Source: Fontibacterium oligotrophicum (GTDB taxonomy: Bacteria; Pseudomonadota; Alphaproteobacteria; Pelagibacterales; Pelagibacteraceae). Taken from it: 64,000 nucleotides of DNA. The position numbers and the translations under genes are program-made. Of the stretch, positions 55,698 through 63,516 are shown piece after piece (position 1 is the stretch's first letter; the number at the start of each line of letters is the position of its first letter). Under the pieces are notes generated by a model. The model ran no database searches and had not been told where the DNA came from. It saw only the letters and a list, made by a program, of their open reading frames with translations. The stretch covers positions 124,001-188,000 of the forward strand of contig CBDDZZ010000001.1 in assembly GCA_965235975.1 (NCBI GenBank). Reading direction: 5' to 3'.

Positions 55698-57146
55698 ATG
55701 AATTTAAAAAATAAAAATCTACTAGTTAATAAGTGCTATGTGAACGGGTCTTGGGTAAGTTCTGAAAAAAAATTTAAAGTAATAAATCCAGCAACAGGAA
55801 ATTTAATCTTAGAAGTTCCAAATTTTGGAAAAAAAGAAACTATTGAAGCAATTGATGCTGCTGAATTTGCATTTAAATCATGGTCTAAATTTACTGCTCA
55901 CGAAAGATCTAAGATTTTAAAAAAATGGTATGACCTTGTTATTGAAAACCAAGATGATCTTGCAATTATCATGACTGCTGAACAGGGCAAACCTTTAAGC
56001 GAGGCAAAAGGTGAAATTGTTTATGCTGCAAATTTTATAGAGTGGTTTGCGGAAGAGGCAAAAAGAGTTTACGGAGATGTTCTTGCTGATCCCGTTAAAG
56101 ATAAGCGAATGATAACTCTTAAACAACCCGTGGGTGTTTGCGCAGCAATCACACCTTGGAATTTTCCAGCAGCAATGATTACAAGAAAATGTGCACCTGG
56201 ACTTGCGGCGGGATGTACATTTGTAATTAAACCTGCAGAGCAAACACCGCTGACTGCAATTGCATTTGTTGTGCTTGCAGAACAAGCAGGTTTTCCAAAG
56301 GGAGTTATAAATATAATTACAGGTGAGCCTGAGGAAATTGGAAAGGAAATTACTGCAAATCCTAAAGTTAGAAAAATTTCATTTACAGGAAGTACAGCAG
56401 TTGGAAGATTATTGATGCAACAAAGCGCAAATACAGTAAAAAAACTCTCACTTGAACTTGGTGGGAACGCTCCATTTATTGTATTTGATGATTGCGATAT
56501 AGATGCTGCAGTTGAGGGGTTAATGCTTGGTAAGTTTAGAAATACAGGTCAAGTATGCGTCTCTCCAAACAGAGCCTATGTTCAAGAAAAAATTTACGAT
56601 GTTTTTGTTAAAAAAGTTGTCGAGGCTGCAAAAAAATTAAAAATTGGCGATGGTTTAAAAGGAGAAACACAACTTGGTCCTTTAATTGATGATGCTGCAA
56701 TTTTAAAAGTGGAAGAACACATAAGTGATGCCATTCAAAAAGGTGCAAAAGTTGAGCTTGGTGGAAAACGTCATTCGTTAGGTGGAAGATTTTACGAACC
56801 TACTGTACTTGCAAATGTTAATAACAATATGAAACTTGCAAATGAGGAAACATTTGGACCTGTTGCTCCATTTTTTAAATTTAAAACAGAGCAGGAGGTT
56901 ATTGATCTTGCAAATAATACAGAATTTGGACTTGCTGCATATTTTTTCTCAAAAGATATTGCAAGAATTTGGAGGGTAGCGGAGGCTCTTGAAACAGGAA
57001 TGGTTGGAATAAACACTGGAATATTTGCAAGTGCCTACATGCCATTTGGAGGAATTAAACAATCTGGGATTGGCAGAGAAGGAGCTAAATGGGGTATGGA
57101 GGAATATTTAGAATTAAAAACGTTATCATTTGGCAACATTAAATAG
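55698..57146 (+). CDS. gabD: Succinate-semialdehyde dehydrogenase
   Basis: The 482-residue NAD(P)-dependent aldehyde dehydrogenase has ITPWNFPAAMITRKCAPGLAAGCTFVIKPAEQTP (read in parts near residue 150-185), SFTGSTAVGRLLMQQSA, the catalytic glutamate in SLELGGNAPFIVFDD and the catalytic cysteine in FRNTGQVCVSPNR. The ending MPFGGIKQSGIGREG fits the GabD group. It oxidises succinate or glutarate semialdehyde to the acid. It is divergent from dctP with a 154-base shared upstream region. Confidence 0.88.
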   Translation: MNLKNKNLLVNKCYVNGSWVSSEKKFKVINPATGNLILEVPNFGKKETIEAIDAAEFAFKSWSKFTAHERSKILKKWYDLVIENQDDLAIIMTAEQGKPLSEAKGEIVYAANFIEWFAEEAKRVYGDVLADPVKDKRMITLKQPVGVCAAITPWNFPAAMITRKCAPGLAAGCTFVIKPAEQTPLTAIAFVVLAEQAGFPKGVINIITGEPEEIGKEITANPKVRKISFTGSTAVGRLLMQQSANTVKKLSLELGGNAPFIVFDDCDIDAAVEGLMLGKFRNTGQVCVSPNRAYVQEKIYDVFVKKVVEAAKKLKIGDGLKGETQLGPLIDDAAILKVEEHISDAIQKGAKVELGGKRHSLGGRFYEPTVLANVNNNMKLANEETFGPVAPFFKFKTEQEVIDLANNTEFGLAAYFFSKDIARIWRVAEALETGMVGINTGIFASAYMPFGGIKQSGIGREGAKWGMEEYLELKTLSFGNIK

Positions 57147-57150
57147 TTTT

Positions 57151-57544
57151 ATGAATGAGATATTCAGTATCCCATCAGAAAAAGTTAAAGATTTTATAAA
57201 CAATAATAATGATAGCGTTATTCTAGACGTTCGAACAGAGGAAGAATGGAATATGGTTGGAAAGCCTGATGGCGAAGCTTTAAATGCTAAAAACAATTTT
57301 TATCTCTCTTTTAATAGGACCAGATAGGCAGAGAAATGAAAATTTTACAAAAGACTTTAATGAAAAAAAAATTTCAAAAAAAAATAATATTTTAATTATT
57401 TGTAGATCAGGAGTTAGATCTATGGCTGCAGCAAAACTTCTTCAACAACAAGGTTATACAAATTTAATAAATATTTCAGATGGCTTCGAGGGAAATCCTA
57501 CAACGGGAGAGGGTTGGAAAAAGTCTAGATTACCTTGTAAATAA
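57151..57544 (+). CDS. Rhodanese-domain protein (one frameshift)
   Basis: Read from the ATG at 57151, five bases after gabD, the frame encodes EIFSIPSEKVKDFINNNNDSVILDVRTEEEWNMVGKPDG in parts. It breaks near 57285-57290 in an AAATGCTAAAAACAA stretch and continues as TIFISLLIGPDRQRNENFTKDF with the catalytic cysteine in ICRSGVRSMAAAKLLQ and a final GWKKSRLP. The total is about 130 residues, a single rhodanese domain with an extra loop as in alphaproteobacterial homologues. It carries sulfane sulfur. Confidence 0.82.
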
Positions 57545-57997
57545 CTATTTTTTATTATTATACCAATTACCTAAATTTTCATTTTTAATAACTCCAATTG
57601 CCTCAATGGGTCTTGAGTTCACTACGTATTCAGCGCGATTATTTGCATTAAGGGTCACTCTAATCTGATTTATTGGTTGAGTAAGCTTTTCATCCTCAAT
57701 GTGATACCACTCAGAATAAACTCTATTTTTAATCCCATTAATATAAATGTATGCATGTCCTTCGTTCATAAAATTATCTTTATTAACTTTTTCAGGAGCA
57801 AACTTAAAATTTTTCGTCACCAATTGAACATTATATCCAGACTGTGCGTCTTTAATAACTTTTATGTCCACTGAAGGGAATGGATTTTTAGCCTCAACAG
57901 TTTGATAAGATATTTTCTTATCATCTTTTTGCTGCGCCGATACTTGTAAGGTTAAAAATATTAGTATTAATAAAAAAAAAGTATTAATTGATTTCAT
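57545..57997 (-). CDS. Exported hypothetical protein
   Basis: The 150-residue protein starts with a clear signal peptide (INTFFLLILIFLTLQVSAQ). The mature part is a predicted beta-rich domain with PSVDIKVIKDAQSGYNVQLVTKNFKFAPEKVN and GHAYIYINGIKNRVYSEWYHI, read in parts. The EGHAYIYINGIK pattern resembles small periplasmic domains with DUF4399-like folds, but I cannot assign a function. It abuts the rhodanese gene stop. Confidence 0.7.
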   Translation of the reverse strand: MKSINTFFLLILIFLTLQVSAQQKDDKKISYQTVEAKNPFPSVDIKVIKDAQSGYNVQLVTKNFKFAPEKVNKDNFMNEGHAYIYINGIKNRVYSEWYHIEDEKLTQPINQIRVTLNANNRAEYVVNSRPIEAIGVIKNENLGNWYNNKK

Positions 57998-58041
57998 AAT
58001 TAAATTTTATTATTTAAATTATCATAGTACTTTTTAGCAAA

Positions 58042-58152
58042 ATGACAAAAAGATATAGTGGTAAATCATCAAAAGATAGAAATTTTAAAAAAAAAGCAAA
58101 ATTTAGTAAAAAAATTAGATCTTTAATAAAAAAAAATAAAACTAATCTCTAA
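58042..58152 (+). CDS. Small basic protein (36 aa)
   Basis: An ATG-initiated frame of 36 codons (MTKRYSGKSSKDRNFKKKAK then FSKKIRSLIKKNKTNL) sits in the gap between two minus-strand genes. It is about 40 % lysine plus arginine. Its stop is arranged with the restored yajQ stop as an 11-base convergent overlap, the same geometry seen at three other gene ends. I recognise no family; ribosome or nucleic-acid binding is only a guess. Confidence 0.45.
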   Translation: MTKRYSGKSSKDRNFKKKAKFSKKIRSLIKKNKTNL

Positions 58153-58628
58153 AATTTACAAATTCCATAGGCTGACCAATATCAATAGTCCTGATAGCAG
58201 TAATCGCCTCTTGTAAGTCATCTCGTCTTTTTTCCATCCGCCCGCAGTTCTTCTCCTTGGATTTTTACTTGAATTTTAAGTTTTAAACTTTTAACCTGGG
58301 CAATAATTTTTTTTGCACTCTCTTGGTCGATTCCCTCTTTTAATTCACTAATTTGTCTGACAGTTCCACCTGTTGCTGTCTCAGAATTCTTAATTTTAAT
58401 TACTCTTGGATCAACTTTTCGTCTTATAAGATGGGTTTGCAGCAAATCATTCACTTGTTTAAGTTTTAAGTTGTCAGGAGCAAGAGTAGTAATAGTTTTG
58501 TCTTTTCTTTCAATTGAGATTGCAAGACCTTTAAAGTCATAGCGTGTTCCAATTTCTCTTAAGCAATTAGCAAGAGCATTATCAAATTCTTGATAATTAA
58601 TTCTACTTACGACGTCAAAGGAGGGCAT
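58142..58628 (-). CDS. YajQ family nucleotide-binding protein (one frameshift)
   Basis: The protein starts MPSFDVVSRINYQEFDNAL and has the family motifs RYDFKG, KVDPRVIKIK and VRQISELKEGIDQESAKKI. The frame ends early at 58218. A one-base shift near 58230-58240 restores KRRDDLQEAITAIRTIDIG and QPMEFVNFRD, the conserved YajQ C-terminus, with a stop at 58142 and about 161 residues in total. Members bind nucleotides, including cyclic di-GMP in some species. Confidence 0.88.
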
Positions 58629-58693
58629 ATTATTAAATTTTAGTTAATTTTATCATATTTGTAATTAATTTTAGAAATAAGTTAACATTTTTT

Positions 58694-58954
58694 TTAATCC
58701 TCTAAATATCGCTTTATCCTTGCATAATTTTTCTCTGAATATTCATCGACGGTGTCAATAATTTTAAATCCAACTCTTTTGGAATATTTTGACTCAAATT
58801 TTCTACTGATGGTAATTCCTTCATAGCTATTTTTATTTTTTACAACACCAAAAAAATATTTTCCTTTTTCAAATTCAACTAAGTCATCATCTTCTGTTGT
58901 TTTTTTCGCCTTTGATATTAATAAATCGATAAGAATATTTAAATCTTTTTTCAA
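58694..58954 (-). CDS. Hypothetical protein (86 aa)
   Basis: The 86-residue charged protein has no membrane segment. It reads as a helix (DLNILIDLLISKAKKTTEDDD) followed by a beta-rich part (YFFGVVKNKNSYEGITISRKF) and a final helix (EKNYARIKRYLED). I recognise no family. Its ATG overlaps the stop of the DMT permease upstream by four bases, which supports that it is translated. Confidence 0.6.
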   Translation of the reverse strand: MKKDLNILIDLLISKAKKTTEDDDLVEFEKGKYFFGVVKNKNSYEGITISRKFESKYSKRVGFKIIDTVDEYSEKNYARIKRYLED

Positions 58955-59839
58955 TCTGTTATTCCAATTTTTTTTTGCCTAAAAATTATAAATATACCAC
59001 TTCCTATAATTAATAACGATCCAATAATCATATTGATTGATGGAGTTTCTTTAAAGATAAAATAACCAAGAACAATACCAAAAATAATAATTGTATACCT
59101 AAATGGAGAAGTAGTAGAAATATTAGCTGTTTTAATTGTTAGAACAGAAAAATAATAACCCATAGTTACAAAAATAGCTGAAAGAAAGATGTAAATAAAA
59201 ATTTCTAAATTTATAGGCTGATAATTTAAAATCATACCAAAGCTAAAAAAAATTGTAACTGATAAAGATGTAATAAAAACAACTTGCAAACTGTCAAAAT
59301 TTTTTAAATATTTTCTAGTTATGGTATCTCTTTGAGTTATAAAAACCGCAGAAATTAAAGGATAAAGAAAAGCAAAACCAAATTTTAAATCATTTGGGTT
59401 AACAACAATTAGCACGCCGACAAATCCCAAAATTACAGCTGTCCATCTGCGCCAGCCTACCTTTTCCCCTAAAATAAATGCCCCCGAAGCGGTTATTAAA
59501 ATAGGGGCCAAATTTAAAAGTGAATAAAGTTCACCAAAAGGTAAGTACATTAAGCCCAAAAAAAAGAAAACAGCTGCTATAGACTCTACGGCTCCTCTTC
59601 CGTGAAGAGGTTTTGAAATCATTACATCTAAAGTTAATTTTTTTTTAAAAAATAGATAAAGGCCTAAAATTAATGTTGAAATTACTCCTCGAATAAAAAT
59701 TACCTCTCCAAGTATAGTGATGTCTTTATAGATTAAAAGGACATGTTTTATTAAGGCATCATTTATTGCAAAAAAAAACATACAAAGAGATCATGTATGT
59801 AATCCCTAAAAACTCTTTATTTTTATTGTGAAAAAGCAT
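58951..59839 (-). CDS. DMT/EamA family permease (frameshift in T9 tract)
   Basis: The 276 residues from 59781 hold most of a ten-helix EamA protein: AINDALIKHVLLIYKDITILGEVIFIRG, SIAAVFFFLGLMYLPFGELYSLLNL and GEKVGWRRWTAVILGFVGVLIVVNP. Helix 1 is truncated at that start. With eight instead of nine T in the run at 59770-59778 the frame extends to ATG 59839, adding LFHNKNKEFLGITYMISLYV, the normal N-terminus. The substrate is unknown. Confidence 0.83.
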
Positions 59840-59921
59840 TTATTTAAGTTTTAGGGCTATTATCTGGCTAAATAATAAATTCAATAGAATTAATCTAAAT
59901 TTAATATAGTTTATTTTTATT

Positions 59922-60008
59922 ATGGGAAAAAGTCGCGATACAAAAAAAGAAAAGAAAAAACCTAAGAGCACTGGACCAAAAGAATCTAAATCTAGAAAAC
60001 AATATTAG
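59922..60008 (+). CDS. Small lysine-rich protein (28 aa)
   Basis: An ATG-initiated frame of 28 codons reads MGKSRDTKKEKKKPKSTGPK and ends with ESKSRKQY. Short proteins beginning with a (M)xxSRDTKKExKK pattern are widespread in proteobacteria and usually stand alone, as here, so I consider the frame real. Its function is unknown. It is too basic and short for a fold to be predicted. Confidence 0.5.
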   Translation: MGKSRDTKKEKKKPKSTGPKESKSRKQY

Positions 60009-60069
60009 TAGCTCATTATTAGGCTTTTTTTTTAGTTTAATTCATTATAGGTAGTACCTAAACCTATAT

Positions 60070-61461
60070 GTGAGAAATTTAATGCCCCAAGAAGCTCATC
60101 AAACTTCTAAAGTTAGAACAGGGCATATTTTTACTGAAGATCAAATTAATTTATTAATTGAGAATGTTAAACAGAATAATTTTGTCTCTGTTCATGAGTT
60201 ATTAAACAAATATCATCCAGCAGATGTTGCGGATTTAATTAAAATATTACCGAACGAAGTACAGATAAAATTATTTAGTCACAAATCAGCAGATTTAAAT
60301 CCAGAAGTAGTACTAGGATTGTCTGATACTTTACAAAAAGAAATATTAGAGCAGCTTTCTCCAGATACTATTTCATCAATTGTAAAAGAATTAGAGTCAG
60401 ATGATGCTTTTCAAATTATTGAAAATGTTCCTGAGGAATTTCAGAATCAAATATTAGATAATCTTCCACAAAAAGATCAAAATTTTTTTAGATTAGGATT
60501 AAAATATCCAAAAGACTCTGCAGCTAGAATTATGCAGAGAGAATTTGTAACTATTGATTTAGACTGGACTGTAGGTCAGACTATGGATTTTTTTAGAGAT
60601 TCAACAGATTTACCGGAGCAATTTTTAGAAATTTTTGTAGTAGATAAAGATCGAAAACCAGTCGGCAGTGCATCTATCTCAAATATTTTAAGATCAAATC
60701 CAAATATAAAAGTCAAAGATTTAGTTGCAGAAAATAAAACTTTCATCCCAGCAGATCTTGATAAAGAAAAAGTTGGAAATATTTTTACACAATATAATTT
60801 AGTCTCAGCTGGAGTAATTGATAAAGAGCAAAAATTAATTGGTGTTATCACCGGAGATGATGTTGTAACAATTGTTAAGGAAGAAGCAGTTGAGGATGCT
60901 TTAAGATTAGGAGGAATTGGTGCTGCAGAAGATATTAGTGATAATCCAATTGAAACGACTAAAAATAGATTTGTATGGTTATTTTTAAATTTAATTACAG
61001 CAGTCCTTGCTTCGTTTGTTATTGGGATTTTTGAAAGTACAATTCAAAAAGTTGTAGCGCTTGCAGTCTTAATGCCAATCGTAGCCTCTATGGGTGGAAA
61101 TGCAGCAACTCAAACATTGACAGTTACAATTCAGTTAATTGCTTCACAGCAGTTGAACGTAAAAAATGTAATGAAAATTATAAATAGAGAAATTGTAACC
61201 GGACTATTAAATGGAATAATATTTGCAGTTATTACTGGAGTTTTTGTTTACTTTTGGTTTTTTGATTTAAAAATTGCAATTCTTATTGGTGCCGCCATGA
61301 TCGTTAATTTAACCATTGCCGGTCTTGCAGGAATTGCTATTCCAGTCACCTTAAATAAAATGAAGATAGATCCAGCGGTTTCTGCAACAGTTTTTGTAAC
61401 AACTGTTACCGACGTTGTTGGCTTTTTCGCTTTTCTTGGAATTGCAAGTTTATTCGTCTAA
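60070..61461 (+). CDS. mgtE: Magnesium transporter MgtE
   Basis: The 463-residue protein has an N-terminal superhelical domain (HPADVADLIKILPNEVQIKLFSH), two CBS domains (around residues 145-280, with RIMQREFVTIDLDWTVGQTMDFF) that sense magnesium, a connecting helix and five membrane helices with PIVASMGGNAATQTLT, the MgtE pore motif. It admits magnesium when the cytoplasmic level is low. The start is GTG at 60070, or ATG at 60082. Confidence 0.93.
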   Translation: MRNLMPQEAHQTSKVRTGHIFTEDQINLLIENVKQNNFVSVHELLNKYHPADVADLIKILPNEVQIKLFSHKSADLNPEVVLGLSDTLQKEILEQLSPDTISSIVKELESDDAFQIIENVPEEFQNQILDNLPQKDQNFFRLGLKYPKDSAARIMQREFVTIDLDWTVGQTMDFFRDSTDLPEQFLEIFVVDKDRKPVGSASISNILRSNPNIKVKDLVAENKTFIPADLDKEKVGNIFTQYNLVSAGVIDKEQKLIGVITGDDVVTIVKEEAVEDALRLGGIGAAEDISDNPIETTKNRFVWLFLNLITAVLASFVIGIFESTIQKVVALAVLMPIVASMGGNAATQTLTVTIQLIASQQLNVKNVMKIINREIVTGLLNGIIFAVITGVFVYFWFFDLKIAILIGAAMIVNLTIAGLAGIAIPVTLNKMKIDPAVSATVFVTTVTDVVGFFAFLGIASLFV

Positions 61462-62294
61462 TTAATATTATTTTTAAACGTAAATTTAGAAACATTATTA
61501 TTTTTTTTTAAGCAATCAAAAATAGTCTCTAAACTCTTTTTTATATCATTTTCTATAGACCAAGGACAATTAAGTATAAATAAACCACTACCTTGCATTC
61601 CACTATTTGAATTATCCGTAATCATTTCTATATGAGATAAATTTTTATATTTTTTTTTTAATACATTAAAAATAAATTTTTCAGATTTTTTATTCTTTAA
61701 TACCGGATACCAGATTATATAAACTCCAAGAGGAAATTTTTTATAACAGTCTGATAACATCTCTGATACTTTTTCATATTCATCTTTAAGTTCATAGGAT
61801 GGGTCTATAAGTATGACAGCACGTTTTTCTTTTGGTGGCAGTAATTTTTTAAGTCTCTGGTAACTATCTCTATTTTCAATAATAACTCTAGAGTCATTTT
61901 CGAAATTTTTTTTAAGATTTAAAAATTCTTTAGGATGTAATTCAAAAAAATAAAGATTATCATTGGGCCTTAAACTTTTTGCCGCAAGGAAACATGAGCC
62001 TGGATATATTTTAAGATCAGAATTAAAGTTTATAGATTTTACTAAATCCAAATATTTTTTTAAAAAAATATTATCGTTTTTTAGTTGTAAAATTTTTTCG
62101 ATACCTTGAAGGTATTCTTTATTTTTTTGCATATAGGGATCAGAGATTAAATATTTTCCAGCTCCCGCATGTGAATCTATAAAAATAAAACCTTTATCTT
62201 TTTTTTTAATATAATCTAAAACATAAGTAAGTATAAAATGTTTTAGTACATCAGCTGCATTGCCGGCATGATATCCGTGCCTATAACTCAGCAT
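61458..62294 (-). CDS. rlmJ: 23S rRNA (adenine-2030-N6)-methyltransferase RlmJ
   Basis: The 278-residue methyltransferase starts with the RlmJ hallmark MLSYRHGYHAGNAADVLKHF, followed by the SAM motif FIDSHAGAGKY and the catalytic DPSYELKDEY (a DPPY variant, near residue 166). IYIIWYPVLKNK and MQGSGLFILNCPW are typical of the family. It methylates A2030 of 23S rRNA. The stop overlaps that of mgtE by four bases. Confidence 0.92.
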   Translation of the reverse strand: MLSYRHGYHAGNAADVLKHFILTYVLDYIKKKDKGFIFIDSHAGAGKYLISDPYMQKNKEYLQGIEKILQLKNDNIFLKKYLDLVKSINFNSDLKIYPGSCFLAAKSLRPNDNLYFFELHPKEFLNLKKNFENDSRVIIENRDSYQRLKKLLPPKEKRAVILIDPSYELKDEYEKVSEMLSDCYKKFPLGVYIIWYPVLKNKKSEKFIFNVLKKKYKNLSHIEMITDNSNSGMQGSGLFILNCPWSIENDIKKSLETIFDCLKKNNNVSKFTFKNNIN

Positions 62295-62295
62295 A

Positions 62296-62691
62296 TTAAA
62301 TAAGTTTTTGAATCTTTTTTATTGTTTCACTTAAGTGTGTCTTTTTATAGGGCTTACCTTTTGTAACCCAAACCGAAAGTGGCCACGAACTGTCTTTTTT
62401 ATTTCTTGCAATAATGTGAATGTGTAATTGAGGTATGATATTGCCAATTTTTTCTACATTTAAATTAAAAGCTCCAAAAGCTTTTTTCATAACTCGACTA
62501 CAATAATCAATTTCTTCCATAAGTTTTATTTGATCCTTTTTATTTAAATCTAATATTTGTTTAATATTTTTTCTTTTTGGAATAAGAATGAGCCAAGGAA
62601 ATTTGGCGTTATCCATTAATCTTGCTGTGCACAAATTTAGATCAGTTACAGAATGAGTAGTTTTGAGTAATTTTTTGTGTAATTTAAACAT
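62296..62691 (-). CDS. HIT domain protein
   Basis: The 131-residue protein has a histidine-triad motif of the form QLHIHIIAR (H90 and H92), where the first triad position is glutamine, and a C-terminal WPLSVW segment common in alphaproteobacterial members. N-terminal FPWLILIPKRKNIKQILDL fits. These proteins hydrolyse or transfer nucleotidyl groups; the substrate is unknown. It lies one base upstream of rlmJ on the same strand. Confidence 0.85.
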   Translation of the reverse strand: MFKLHKKLLKTTHSVTDLNLCTARLMDNAKFPWLILIPKRKNIKQILDLNKKDQIKLMEEIDYCSRVMKKAFGAFNLNVEKIGNIIPQLHIHIIARNKKDSSWPLSVWVTKGKPYKKTHLSETIKKIQKLI

Positions 62692-62718
62692 TAAATTAAA
62701 TTAAATAGCTATTTTGTT

Positions 62719-63045
62719 ATGGATTTAAAGAAAATTAATCAAAAAATTAAAAATTTTGTAAAAGAAAGAAACTGGGACCAATTTCACTCACCCAAAAATC
62801 TATCTATGGCTCTATCTGTAGAAGCCTCTGAATTAGTGGAGATTTTTCAATGGTTGAAAGAAAGTGATTTAAAAAAAGTAGATAAAGAGAAAGTAGCAGA
62901 TGAAATTGCAGATATATTATTTTATTTATTAAGAATTTCACAAAAAATGAATATTAATGTTGAGAAAAGTTTTTACGCCAAATTAAAAAAAAACATTATA
63001 AAATATCCAGTATCTCTGTCTAAAGGAAATAGTCAAAAAAGATAA
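62719..63045 (+). CDS. MazG-like nucleotide pyrophosphohydrolase
   Basis: The 108-residue all-alpha NTP pyrophosphatase resembles RS21-C6/dCTPase. It begins with FVKERNWDQFHSPKNLSMALSVEASELVEIFQW, read in parts, where the EASELxE glutamates and the later VADEIADILFYLL bind magnesium. It probably cleans the dNTP pool. Its stop overlaps the next start by one base. Confidence 0.88.
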   Translation: MDLKKINQKIKNFVKERNWDQFHSPKNLSMALSVEASELVEIFQWLKESDLKKVDKEKVADEIADILFYLLRISQKMNINVEKSFYAKLKKNIIKYPVSLSKGNSQKR

Positions 63046-63473
63046 TGAAAAATATTGCAAAAATATTAATTTTTACTTTTTTTTTAATTAATTCTTCTTT
63101 TGCGCAACTTTCTAAAGTTCAAATTGAAATCGGAACAAAAAAATTAATTGCAGAAATTGCAGAGACAGACGAAGAGCAAAGCGAGGGTTTAATGAACCGT
63201 CAAGTTTTAGGAAAAGATAATGGTATGTTATTTATTTTTGAAGAAGGCTCGACCCCTTGTTTTTGGATGAAGGATACTCAAATACCATTATCGATCGCTT
63301 TTATAAGTAAGACAAACACAATAGTAAAAATAGCAGACATGCAACCTTTGTCTTTAACAGAACATTGTTCTGGACAACCTATAGTATTAGCTCTTGAGGT
63401 CAATAAGGGTTGGTTTGAGCAGAATAATATAAAAGTTGGAGATAAAATATTAAGTATAAAAAGAATTAATTAA
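63045..63473 (+). CDS. Exported DUF192 family protein
   Basis: The 142-residue protein has a signal peptide (IAKILIFTFFLINSSFA) and a DUF192 domain: EIAETDEEQSEGLMNRQVLGKDNGMLFIFEEG, the CFWMKDTQIPLSIAFIS core, and ALEVNKGWFEQNNIKVGD, all read in parts. The family is common in marine bacteria and archaea; its function is not known. Confidence 0.88.
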   Translation: MKNIAKILIFTFFLINSSFAQLSKVQIEIGTKKLIAEIAETDEEQSEGLMNRQVLGKDNGMLFIFEEGSTPCFWMKDTQIPLSIAFISKTNTIVKIADMQPLSLTEHCSGQPIVLALEVNKGWFEQNNIKVGDKILSIKRIN

Positions 63474-63516
63474 AAATTATTGTTATTTTATATTTTGAAT
63501 ATTATAAGAAATTACC

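Noticed and set aside
60048..60060. Near-palindrome TAGGTAGTACCTA before mgtE as an operator or M-box
   Set aside because: It is short, imperfect at the centre and lacks the size and conserved motifs of a magnesium riboswitch; chance is likely in this sequence.
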